From Streptomyces rubrogriseus (GTDB lineage Bacteria; Actinomycetota; Actinomycetes; Streptomycetales; Streptomycetaceae), in the NCBI RefSeq assembly GCF_027947575.1, contig NZ_CP116256.1, positions 7,750,001 through 7,814,000 on the forward strand: 64,000 bases of DNA, read 5' to 3'. The notes below the pieces were generated by a model, which had not been told where the DNA came from, made no database searches, and was given only the letters and a program-made list of their open reading frames with translations. The position numbers were made by a program, and so were the translations under genes. Below are positions 55,226 through 64,000 of the stretch, one piece after another; the stretch's first letter is position 1; the number at the start of each line of letters is the position of its first letter.

Positions 55226-55510
55226 GAAGCCGCTTCCTCTCACAACGCCGCAGGGCCAGCCCCCGTGGCTCCTCGTTTGCGGATCGAACCGGCGCACCGG
55301 TCACGCCGGTCGTATGACACGACCGATGTGATCGTCCGCTCTGAGGCAGCAGCTTACGGGGGAGGCCAGTGGTGTCACATCCCTGCGTTGCCAACGGGAA
55401 CGTCCGGTCACCGCCCTGTTGCCGGACCGCGACACCCAGCGGATATCGTCGCCTGGACTGTGAGCCGTGGTGTGGAAGCGGCCGCAGGGGCTCGCCTGGG
55501 GAGGACAAGC

Positions 55511-58500
55511 GTGCGACTGACTCTGACCGTCGTGGATCCGTACGGCGGGCGCTCCGCCGACGTCGTGCTCGACGCGGACCCCGAGTCCACCGTCGGGGAC
55601 ATCGCCGAGGAGCTGGCCAAGCAGGTCGGGGTCGCGGGCGCGCAGGTCATCCCCATCGGGCATCAGGGCCAGGCGGGCGCCGGCGGTGCGCCGCTCGTCT
55701 ACGTCGACGGGTACGCCGTCGATCCGTCCGCCACGGTCGTCGGGTCGCCACTGCGCGAGGGAGCGGTCGTCAGTCTGCAGGACCCGTCCGGGTGCCTGCC
55801 CGGTGAGCCCACCGGGCTCGTGGAGTTGCGGGTCGTGGGCGGGCCGGGTGCCGGGTTCGTGCACCGGCTCGGGGTGGGGAAGTACGACATCGGCAGCGGG
55901 CCGGCCGCGTACGTCCGGATCGAGGACCCCGAGGTCGACGCCCGCGCTCTGACCCTCTCCGTCGCCACCGACGGCACCTGCAAGGTCGCCGTGCACTCGG
56001 ACAAGGAGGGCGTCACCCTCGACGGGGAGCCCGTCGGGGAACGGGACGGCGACGACTGGCCGCTCGGGGCGCAGATAGCGGTCGGGAACTCGCTCGTCGA
56101 GCTGGCCCGGTACGCGCCGCCCAACGCCGCGCTCAAGTGGTCCGAGGACGGGGTGGGACTGGACTACAACCGGCCGCCCCGGCTGCGGCCGGCCGAGCGG
56201 CAGACCAACTTCCGGCTGCCCTCGTCGCCCCGCGACTACGAGGCCCGGCCGCTGCCCTGGCTGATGGCGTTGACGCCGCTCGTCGGTGCCGTGGTCGCCG
56301 TGATGGTGTTCGGGCGCTGGTACTACCTGATCATGGCGGGTCTGAGCCCGATCCTCCTGTTCGCCAACTACTTCAACGACAAGAAGCACGGACGCAAGTC
56401 CCACGCCAAGCAGGTCAAGGAGTACGAGGAGCAGAAGGCGCGGATCGAGAAGGACGCGCAGGCCGCGCTGGTCGCCGAGCGGGACGACCGGCGGCAGGCC
56501 ATTCCCGATCCGGCGGTCGTGCTGTCCGTGGGGACCGGGCCCCGGACCCGGCTGTGGGAGCGGCGGCGCACCGACCGTGATCACCTGCTGCTGCGGGTGG
56601 GGACCGGGCAACTGCCCTCCGAGGTCGTGCTCGACGACCCCGAGCAGGACGACCACCGGCGCCAGGTCACCTGGAAGATCGAGGACGCGCCCGTCGCGCT
56701 GTCGCTGCGCACCCTCGGGGTCGTCGGCATCGCGGGGCCCGGGGACTCGGCCCGGTCGCTGGGGCGGTGGGCGGTCGCGCAGACCGCCGCGCTGCACAGC
56801 CCGATGGACGTGCAGTTCTACGTGCTGAGCGAGAACTCCGCCCAGAGCGAATGGGACTGGGTGCGGTGGCTGCCGCACTCCCGGCCCTCCGGGGGGCAGG
56901 ACGTCAACGTCCTGATCGGTACCGACGCCGAGACCGTCGGCGCCCGCATCGGCGAGCTGACGCAGATCCTCGACGCCCGCAAGAAGGCCGCGGAGCAGAA
57001 GGGCGGCGGAGCGCAGGGCTCCAGTTTCACCGATCCGGACATCGTGGTGGTGTGGGACGGCTCGCGGCGGCTGCGGTCGCTGCCCGGAGTCGTACGGCTG
57101 CTGCGTGAAGGGCCGGCGGTGTCGATGTTCGCCGTGTGCATCGACGCCGAGGAGCGGTTCCTGCCGGGTGAGTGCCAGGCGTTCGTCGTCGCCGAGCCGA
57201 GGGCCGAGGAGAGCGGGCGGCAGCGGCGGGACGAGGAGGCGCAGCCCGCGCGGCAGGCCGCGGGGGGCTTCCCGTCCTTCCAGGCGTGGCACACCAACGC
57301 CCCGGCCGAGCCCGAGCAGCGGGCCCGTGCCGAGAAGCTCAGGCTGCGGGTCGAGGAGGCGGGGGTCGAGCGGATCACCGGCGTACGGCCCGACTTCGTC
57401 ACGCCCGCCTGGTGTCTGCGGCTGGCGCGGTCGCTGTCCGCGCTGCGGGACATCAGCGGCGAGAGCGAGGACTCGGCGCTGCCCGGGGCGAGCCGGCTGC
57501 TCGACGTGCTCCAGCTGGAGCCGCCGACGGCCGACGCGATCGGCGCCCGGTGGCGGATGGGCGGGCAGTCGACGATGGCCGTCATAGGCGAGTCGTACGA
57601 CGGCCCCTTCGGCATCGACATGCGCAAGGACGGGCCGCACGGCCTCATCGCCGGTACGACCGGTTCCGGCAAGTCCGAGCTGCTCCAGACCATCGTGGCG
57701 GCCCTCGCCGTCGCGAACACGCCCGAGAACATGACCTTCGTCCTCGTCGACTACAAGGGCGGCTCCGCGTTCAAGGACTGCGTCAAGCTGCCGCACACCG
57801 TCGGCATGGTGACCGACCTCGACGCGCACCTGGTCGAGCGGGCGCTGGAGTCGCTGGGGGCCGAGCTGAAGCGGCGCGAGCACATCCTGGCCGCCGCCGA
57901 CGCCAAGGACATCGAGGACTACCAGGATCTCGTCAGGCGCGATCCCTCGCACGCTCCGGTGCCCCGGCTGCTCATCGTCATCGACGAGTTCGCCTCCATG
58001 GTGCGGGACCTGCCCGACTTCGTGACCGGCCTCGTCAACATCGCCCAGCGAGGACGCTCCCTCGGCATCCACCTGCTGCTCGCCACCCAGCGTCCCAGCG
58101 GTGTCGTCTCCCCCGAGATCCGCGCCAACACCAACCTCCGGATCGCCCTGCGCGTGACCGACGGCGGCGAGTCCAGCGACGTCATCGACTCGCCCGAGGC
58201 CGGGCACATCTCCAAGAACACCCCGGGCCGCGCCTACGTACGCCTCGGCCACTCCTCCCTCGTGCCCTTCCAGTCGGGGCGTGTCGGTGGCCGTCGCCCC
58301 GGTGCCGCCGATCCCGCCGCGCTCGCGCCCTGGGTGGGGCCGCTGGGCTGGGAGGAGCTGGGCCGGGCGGCGCTGACCAAGCCGAAGACCGAGTCCCGCG
58401 AGGACGACGAGATCACCGACCTCAAGGTGCTGGTGGACGCGGTGCGCGACGCCAACCGGTCGATGGGCATCCCGGCCCAGCACAGCCCGTGGCTGCCCGC

Positions 58501-60088
58501 GCTGGACGAGAAGCTGCTGCTGGAGGAGATCGAGGTCCCGGCCCTCGCCGGCGCCGCCCCGGGCAAGCTGCCGCCGGCCCCGTACGGCATCGAGGACCTG
58601 CCCTCGGACCAGGCCCGCCGCCCGGTCGTCGTCGACTTCGCGAGCTTCGGGCACCTGATGATCGGCGGTGCTCCGCGCAGCGGCCGTTCCCAGGTGCTGC
58701 GCACCATCGCGGGTTCGCTGGCCCGCACCCACTCCACCGCCGACGTCCACCTCTACGGCATCGACTGCGGCAACGGCGCCCTCAACGCGCTGACCCGGCT
58801 GCCGCACTGCGGCGCGGTCGTGGGCCGCAACCAGACCGAACGGGTGGTACGGCTCGTCAACCGGCTCAAGGGCGAGCTGTCGCGCCGTCAGGACCTGCTG
58901 GCCGACTCGGGGTTCGCGGACATCGGTGAGCAGCGGGCGTCGGTGGAGGAGGGTGAGCGGCTGCCGCACATCGTCGTCCTGCTGGACCGCTGGGAGGGCT
59001 GGGTGCCCACCCTCGGCGAGGTCGACCACGGCTCGCTGACCGACGAGTTGCAGACGATGATGCGCGAGGGCGCCAGCGTCGGCATCCACCTGGTCCTGAC
59101 CGGCGACCGCACGCTGCTCGTGGGGCGCATCGCGACCCTCACCGAGGACAAGTACGGTCTGCGCCTGGCCGACCGCAGCGACTTCGCCTCGCTCGGCATC
59201 CCGTCCCGCAAGGTGCCCGAGGAGATCCCTCCGGGCCGCGCCTTCCGCAACGAGGCCGGTACGGAGACGCAGTTCGCGCTGCTCTCCGAGGACACCACCG
59301 GCCAGGGCCAGGCCGCGGCGATCACCGCGATCGGCGAGGCCGCCACGGCGCGCGACGCCGACGTCCCGCGCGCCCGGCGCCCGTTCCGCGTCGACAGCCT
59401 GCCCAGCCGGATCTCCTTCCCGGAGGCCTGGGAGATGCGCGACCCGGAGGCGTCCCGCTCCAGGCTGTGGGCGCTGATCGGCATCGGCGGCGACGAGATC
59501 GTCGGCTTCGGCCCCGACCTCGCCGACGGCGTGCCGTCCTTCGTCATCGCGGGACCGGCCAAGTCGGGCCGCTCCACGGTGCTGATGAACGTCGCCCAGT
59601 CGCTCCTCGCCCAGGGCACCCGGCTGGTCGTGGCGGCGCCCCGGCAGTCTCCGGTGCGCCAACTGGACGGCGCCGAGGGCGTGCTGAAGGTCTTCACCGG
59701 GGACGACATCGACGAGGACGAGTTCGAGGAGCTGATCGACGGGGCGAGCCCGGAGGAGCCCATCGCCGTGCTCGTCGACGACGGCGAGATCCTCGAGGAC
59801 TGCGACGCCGAGAGCCAGATGAAGAAGATCGTCTCCCGGGGCGCCGAACGCGGCCTCGCCCTCGTCATCGCCGGTGACGAGGAGGACGTGTGCAGCGGCT
59901 TCTCCGGCTGGCAGGTCGACGCCAAGAAGGCCCGCCGCGGCATCCTGCTCTCCCCGCAGGAGTCCTCCAGCGGCGACCTCATCGGGCTGCGCGTCTCGCG
60001 CCAGATGGTCGGCGGCCAGGTCACTCCGGGCAAGGGCATGCTGCACCTCGGCGACGGCGAACTGCGCACGGTCGTGGTGCCGGGCTGA
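55511..60088 (+). CDS. eccC: Type VII secretion ATPase (EccC/EssC type, FtsK/SpoIIIE family)
   Basis: 1525-residue motor. Order: a ubiquitin/YukD-like N-terminus (about 1-80, DPESTVGDIAEELAKQVG), an FHA-like region (about 103-195), two helices (246-290), then three FtsK-type domains. Domain 1 has Walker A GTTGSGKSE near 713 and Walker B LLIVIDEFASM; domains 2 and 3 have GAPRSGRSQ (near 1051) and GPAKSGRST (near 1346) with Arg in place of the Walker Lys, so probably only domain 1 is a full ATPase. The FHA-plus-motor layout is that of firmicute EssC. GTG 55511 follows GGGGAGGA. Confidence 0.92.
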   Translation: MRLTLTVVDPYGGRSADVVLDADPESTVGDIAEELAKQVGVAGAQVIPIGHQGQAGAGGAPLVYVDGYAVDPSATVVGSPLREGAVVSLQDPSGCLPGEPTGLVELRVVGGPGAGFVHRLGVGKYDIGSGPAAYVRIEDPEVDARALTLSVATDGTCKVAVHSDKEGVTLDGEPVGERDGDDWPLGAQIAVGNSLVELARYAPPNAALKWSEDGVGLDYNRPPRLRPAERQTNFRLPSSPRDYEARPLPWLMALTPLVGAVVAVMVFGRWYYLIMAGLSPILLFANYFNDKKHGRKSHAKQVKEYEEQKARIEKDAQAALVAERDDRRQAIPDPAVVLSVGTGPRTRLWERRRTDRDHLLLRVGTGQLPSEVVLDDPEQDDHRRQVTWKIEDAPVALSLRTLGVVGIAGPGDSARSLGRWAVAQTAALHSPMDVQFYVLSENSAQSEWDWVRWLPHSRPSGGQDVNVLIGTDAETVGARIGELTQILDARKKAAEQKGGGAQGSSFTDPDIVVVWDGSRRLRSLPGVVRLLREGPAVSMFAVCIDAEERFLPGECQAFVVAEPRAEESGRQRRDEEAQPARQAAGGFPSFQAWHTNAPAEPEQRARAEKLRLRVEEAGVERITGVRPDFVTPAWCLRLARSLSALRDISGESEDSALPGASRLLDVLQLEPPTADAIGARWRMGGQSTMAVIGESYDGPFGIDMRKDGPHGLIAGTTGSGKSELLQTIVAALAVANTPENMTFVLVDYKGGSAFKDCVKLPHTVGMVTDLDAHLVERALESLGAELKRREHILAAADAKDIEDYQDLVRRDPSHAPVPRLLIVIDEFASMVRDLPDFVTGLVNIAQRGRSLGIHLLLATQRPSGVVSPEIRANTNLRIALRVTDGGESSDVIDSPEAGHISKNTPGRAYVRLGHSSLVPFQSGRVGGRRPGAADPAALAPWVGPLGWEELGRAALTKPKTESREDDEITDLKVLVDAVRDANRSMGIPAQHSPWLPALDEKLLLEEIEVPALAGAAPGKLPPAPYGIEDLPSDQARRPVVVDFASFGHLMIGGAPRSGRSQVLRTIAGSLARTHSTADVHLYGIDCGNGALNALTRLPHCGAVVGRNQTERVVRLVNRLKGELSRRQDLLADSGFADIGEQRASVEEGERLPHIVVLLDRWEGWVPTLGEVDHGSLTDELQTMMREGASVGIHLVLTGDRTLLVGRIATLTEDKYGLRLADRSDFASLGIPSRKVPEEIPPGRAFRNEAGTETQFALLSEDTTGQGQAAAITAIGEAATARDADVPRARRPFRVDSLPSRISFPEAWEMRDPEASRSRLWALIGIGGDEIVGFGPDLADGVPSFVIAGPAKSGRSTVLMNVAQSLLAQGTRLVVAAPRQSPVRQLDGAEGVLKVFTGDDIDEDEFEELIDGASPEEPIAVLVDDGEILEDCDAESQMKKIVSRGAERGLALVIAGDEEDVCSGFSGWQVDAKKARRGILLSPQESSSGDLIGLRVSRQMVGGQVTPGKGMLHLGDGELRTVVVPG

Positions 60089-60102
60089 GCCGGTGGAAGG
60101 GG

Positions 60103-60120
60103 GCGGGGCCCCGGCCCCGC
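60103..60120. terminator. GC hairpin between convergent ATPase and kinase genes
   Basis: GCGGGGCC and GGCCCCGC separated by two bases (7 pairs with a 4-base loop). It sits in the 54 bases between two facing stop codons. Confidence 0.6.
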
Positions 60121-60142
60121 TCCGCACCTCCTTGCCGCCCCG

Positions 60143-61876
60143 CTACCCGACCTTCGACAGCCGTGCCTTCGGCCGCCCCGACTCCTCGCTCTTCGACGCG
60201 TAGTCGAGGTCGTCTCCGACCGGGGTGAAGGTGACCGTGGTGGGTGCGGGGTTGCAGCCGTCGTGGTTGCCCTCGGCGCCGACCGACCCGGCGACGAGCT
60301 GCTTCTCCGTCACCTTCTTGAGGGTGATCACGTCGACGCAGACGCCGCCCAGCGCGTCGGTCTGGCGGAGCCTGCCCAGTTCCTGGCCGGCCTTCGCCTG
60401 CTTGATGGTGATCCGGAAGGTGCCCAGCGGCAGCTTGCCGTCCAGGGCGGCGGCCTGGCCCTCCCAGGTGCCGACGTAGCGCGCGGGCAGCCCGCCGGGG
60501 GTGGCGGCCGGGGGATCGTGGGAGGCCTCGTTGCCGCCCGCGTTGTTCGCGTCGTTGCCCGAGCCCGGCAGCAGGTCCAGGACGAACACCGACCCCACCG
60601 TCACCGCCGCCAGCGCGCCCGCCACCGCGAGTGCCACGGTGCAGCTGATCCGCCGGCCGCGTCCCTGGGCGCCCTGCGTCGAGGTCGCCGCGACGGAGAG
60701 GGCGAGCCTGCCCGGAGGGTGCGTCGGGCCCGCCCCGGCGCCCGCGTCGTCGTTCGGTGGCCCGGAATCCCTCGGGCCGGGAACGGACGGGTGGCCGGGA
60801 GAAGGCGCAGGGGCAGGTGGCGAGGGTGGGTACGAGGGCGACGTGGGCGTCGGCATCACCGGGGGCGGGCCGAAGACACCGGACGCCGGGGTCGCCACCC
60901 CGGCGTCGCCGCCCGCCGTGACCGACGGCCGGCTGAACCCCACCGGCCCCGAGGCCCCGGTCTCCGCCTCCCGCTCCCCCGCCTCCAGGTTCAGCAGCCG
61001 TACGGCGCTGCGGCTGACCCGCTCCACCAGCGCCCCCGGCAGCCAGCCGCCGGTCACCAGGCGGGCCGCGCCCTCGGGGGCCAGGCGCCGGGCCACCTCG
61101 GCGGGGGCCGGACGGGCGGACGGGTCCTTCGCCAGGCAGGAGGCGACCAGCTCGCGCAGCTCCCCGTCGTCCAGGCCGTCGAGGCTCGGCTCCTCGTGGA
61201 CGACCTTGTAGAGGAGCGCGGCCGAGGAGTCGCCCGGGAAGGGCGGCTGCCCCGTCGTCGCGTACGCCAGCACGGCCCCCAGCGAGAAGACGTCCGCCGC
61301 GCCGGTCACGCCCTTGCCGAGGATCTGCTCGGGGGACATGTAGCCGGGGGAGCCGATGGACACGCCCGTCGAGGTCAGGGACGCGGTGCCCTCGGTGGCG
61401 CGGGCGATGCCGAAGTCGATCAGGAGGGGGCCGTCGAGGGTGAGCAGGACGTTGGACGGCTTCACGTCACGGTGGACCAGGCCCAGTTCGTGCACGGCCG
61501 CCAGCGCCTCGCCGAGGCCCGCGCCGAGCGCCCGTACCGAGTGGGCGGGCAGCGGCCCGCCGTCCGCGACGGCCGCCGTCAGGGACGGGCTGGCCGCGTA
61601 CGCCGTAGCGACCCACGGCACGCGCGCCTCGGGGTCGGCGTCCAGTACGGGTGCGGTCCAGGCGCCGCCGACCCGGCGCGCGGCGGCCACCTCGCGCCGG
61701 AACCGGGCCCGGAACTCCTCGTCCAGCGCGAAGTGCGGGTGCACGATCTTCACCGCGACCGTGCGGCCGCCGGCGCTGCGGCCCAGGTAGACCCGGCCCA
61801 TGCCGCCGGAGCCCAGCCGGCCGAGCAGCCGGTAGGGCCCCACGGCGGTGGGTTCGTCGTCCTCGAGCGGCCGCAT
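60143..61876 (-). CDS. Receptor-type Ser/Thr protein kinase
   Basis: 577 residues. Kinase domain (about 13-265): GSGGMGRVY loop, VAVKIV lysine, HRDVKPSN catalytic loop, DFGIAR and YMSPEQ. A long Pro-rich juxtamembrane part leads to one helix (about 415-437) and an outward beta-rich domain (YVGTWEGQAAALDGKLPLGT) with two cysteines. ATG 61876 is preferred for its GGGGAGGGG site; GTG 61906 is upstream in frame. It lies next to the FHA-containing ATPase, a possible phospho-partner, and 75 bases after mqnA on the same strand. Confidence 0.9.
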   Translation of the reverse strand: MRPLEDDEPTAVGPYRLLGRLGSGGMGRVYLGRSAGGRTVAVKIVHPHFALDEEFRARFRREVAAARRVGGAWTAPVLDADPEARVPWVATAYAASPSLTAAVADGGPLPAHSVRALGAGLGEALAAVHELGLVHRDVKPSNVLLTLDGPLLIDFGIARATEGTASLTSTGVSIGSPGYMSPEQILGKGVTGAADVFSLGAVLAYATTGQPPFPGDSSAALLYKVVHEEPSLDGLDDGELRELVASCLAKDPSARPAPAEVARRLAPEGAARLVTGGWLPGALVERVSRSAVRLLNLEAGEREAETGASGPVGFSRPSVTAGGDAGVATPASGVFGPPPVMPTPTSPSYPPSPPAPAPSPGHPSVPGPRDSGPPNDDAGAGAGPTHPPGRLALSVAATSTQGAQGRGRRISCTVALAVAGALAAVTVGSVFVLDLLPGSGNDANNAGGNEASHDPPAATPGGLPARYVGTWEGQAAALDGKLPLGTFRITIKQAKAGQELGRLRQTDALGGVCVDVITLKKVTEKQLVAGSVGAEGNHDGCNPAPTTVTFTPVGDDLDYASKSEESGRPKARLSKVG

Positions 61877-61951
61877 GGCGTCCACCCCTCCCCCGTACGC
61901 CGACACCTGTCAGCAGGGTAGTGGGCCGCCCGCGGCGACGCCCCGGCCGTG

Positions 61952-62809
<858 letters not shown>

Positions 62810-62904
62810 CTAGCCCTCCGCCCGCATCCGCCCGTCGGCGACCCCCGGCGTCAGCCGAACGGCGCAGGCGTTCAAACGTCCGGGTGAAGTGATCTTGACC
62901 TCTG

Positions 62905-62932
62905 TTGCGCTCGGGGGCCTGCGTGCTAGGCT
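62905..62932 (+). promoter_or_regulatory. Candidate promoter of the cold-shock gene
   Basis: TTGCGC (62905-62910) and TAGGCT (62927-62932) are spaced by 16 bases, a fair housekeeping-type promoter. It predicts a start near 62940 and a 5' leader of about 150 bases, as is common for cold-shock mRNAs. The leader ends in CCTTTG-GGCC-CAAGG, which can fold over the AAGG of the ribosome-binding site. Confidence 0.5.
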
Positions 62933-63092
62933 CACAGCAAGTTGCAGTTTGGTTTCCCTTGCAGTACAGAGCCTGCGGAGCATGTGACCGCGGGCTCTCG
63001 TCGTTCTCAGACGTATGCAGTTGTGCGGCATTCAAAGTCTTCACACTTGCTGGTTCTGGAGCAGGGCAACCCTTTGGGCCCAAGGAGGGCTT

Positions 63093-63296
63093 ATGGCTAC
63101 CGGAACCGTGAAGTGGTTCAACGCCGAAAAGGGCTTTGGTTTCATCGCCCAGGAAGGCGGCGGCCCGGACGTCTTCGTCCACTACTCCGCGATCAACGCT
63201 CAGGGATTCCGTTCCCTCGAGGAGAACCAGCAGGTGTCCTTCGACGTCACGCAGGGCCCCAAGGGTCCGCAGGCGGAGAATGTCACTCCTGTCTGA
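63093..63296 (+). CDS. Cold-shock protein (CspA family)
   Basis: 67-residue single cold-shock domain that binds single-stranded RNA and DNA. Both RNP motifs are present: KGFGFI (RNP1) and VFVHYSAI (RNP2). ATG 63093 follows AAGGAGG by 5 bases. A long 5' leader and a strong terminator make this a single-gene transcript. Confidence 0.96.
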   Translation: MATGTVKWFNAEKGFGFIAQEGGGPDVFVHYSAINAQGFRSLEENQQVSFDVTQGPKGPQAENVTPV

Positions 63297-63313
63297 TTGA
63301 CAGCAGTACCCAA

Positions 63314-63346
63314 GGAGCCCCGCGCCGGTTTCGGCGACGGGGCTCC
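63314..63346 (+). terminator. Terminator of the cold-shock gene
   Basis: GGAGCCCCG pairs with CGGGGCTCC, extended by CGCCG/CGGCG with one bulged A, loop GTTT. It starts 17 bases after the stop codon. Confidence 0.85.
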
Positions 63347-63390
63347 TGCCCTTTATGAATCCTTCGTGAACTCCTCACCGGGACCCGACT

Positions 63391-64000
63391 GTCACCACCC
63401 GGACCTTCTACGACGCCATCGCCGAGGACTACCACGCCCGCTTCCGCACCGTGCTCGACGACGCCCCGCTGGACCGGGCGCTGATGGGCGCCTTCGCCGA
63501 GCTGGTCGGACCCGAGGGGCAGGTGGCCGACCTCGGCTGCGGGCCCGGCCTGGTCACCGCGCACCTCGCCTCGCTGGGCCTGCGGGTCTTCGGCCTCGAC
63601 CTGTCCTCCTCGATGCTGGCGATCGCGCGCCGGGAGAACCCGGGGCTGCGGTTCGAGCAGGGGTCCATGCTGGACCTCGACCTGCCGGACGGCGCCCTCG
63701 CGGGGGCGGTCTCCTGGTACTCGTCGATCCACACGCCGTGGGAGCGGCTGCCGGACCTCTTCGGCGAGGTGCGGCGCGTGCTGGCCCCGGGCGGGCACCT
63801 GCTGCTCGGCTTCCAGGTCGGTGACGAGCCCAACCACCACGACCGCCCGTGGGGCCACCCGGTCGCCCTGGACTTCGAACGGCGGCGGCCGGAGCCGATG
63901 GCGGAGCTGCTGGAGCAGGCCGGGTTCACCGTGCTGTCCCGGACGGTGCGGATCACCGAGGAGACCACCCTCGCCCAGGTCCCGCAGGCGTTCCTCATCG
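63391..64000 (+). CDS. Class I SAM-dependent methyltransferase (partial, start unresolved)
   Basis: The reading frame TRTFYDAIAEDYHARFRTVL, then VADLGCGPGLVTAHLAS (SAM motif I) and VFGLDLSSSMLAIAR runs off the window at 64000. The frame is closed by a stop at 63367-63369 and has no ATG, GTG or TTG before the conserved FYDAIAEDY start; 63391 is a GTC codon. A GTG at 63366 with GAATCC upstream lies in another frame that would join it with one base removed near 63390. Either an indel, a sequencing error or a rare start explains this. Substrate unknown. Confidence 0.75.

Noticed and set aside
55301..60127. Very long open frame (about 1600 codons) on the minus strand opposite the secretion ATPase
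   Set aside because: It is antisense to a gene with clear FtsK motifs, has Gly/Arg/Val/His-rich shadow composition and no domain or ribosome-binding site.
62895..62932. TTGACC at 62895 as the -35 box of the cold-shock promoter
   Set aside because: Its distance to TAGGCT is 26 bases, too long; TTGCGC at 62905 with 16-base spacing fits better.

Overview
The window is high-GC actinobacterial DNA, almost certainly Streptomyces from the S. coelicolor/lividans neighbourhood. I infer this from codon bias, frequent GTG starts and 4-base start/stop overlaps, the futalosine menaquinone genes mqnA and mqnC, and a gene order (nuo, menaquinone genes, whiJ-type cluster, tad pilus, FtsK/EccC, mqnA, cold-shock gene) that matches my memory of that species' central chromosome. 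No database was consulted. No tRNA, rRNA or CRISPR was seen.

Bases 1-9659 (minus strand) hold the head of the complex I operon, nuoA to nuoI, leaving the window inside nuoI. A 765-base regulatory gap separates it from a secreted NlpC/P60 hydrolase. Next come peptide deformylase, a geranylgeranyl/menaquinone reductase, a GNAT enzyme, a PASTA-domain protein and menG. Bases 15.1-20.1 kb hold an Ica/Mat-like surface-polysaccharide set: an acyltransferase, a fused NodB deacetylase/GT2 synthase, a small one-helix protein and a divergent GH18-like lipoprotein. Bases 20.1-26 kb hold a metal-ligand-less amidohydrolase-like gene, mqnC, a prepilin peptidase and a LysM-BTAD protein.

The most unusual part is 26.1-34.05 kb plus 46-60.1 kb. 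It contains an EssC/EccC-type secretion ATPase (FHA-like region, membrane pair, three FtsK-type domains), a divergent WXG100 protein, and three gene modules built from the same parts. The parts are a lipoprotein plus secreted-protein pair, a small WXG100-like helical hairpin, a long substrate starting with a T7SS-type signal, a family that I compare to MOG1/PsbP folds, and small membrane proteins. One substrate ends in a JAMM-like HTHP domain and is followed by a likely immunity gene. A whiJ-type regulator cluster (27.9-29.8 kb) sits inside the first module. The tad pilus operon (34.07-40.8 kb), an IS110-like relic, a STAND ATPase and two membrane proteins (41-46 kb) separate the first module from the other two.

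The right end (60.1-64 kb) has a receptor-type Ser/Thr kinase, mqnA, a cold-shock gene with a long leader, and a methyltransferase that runs off the window and has a start problem. Functionally the window joins respiratory-chain and menaquinone genes with cell-surface machinery: pilus, polysaccharide and a candidate type VII-like secretion system with duplicating cargo modules.
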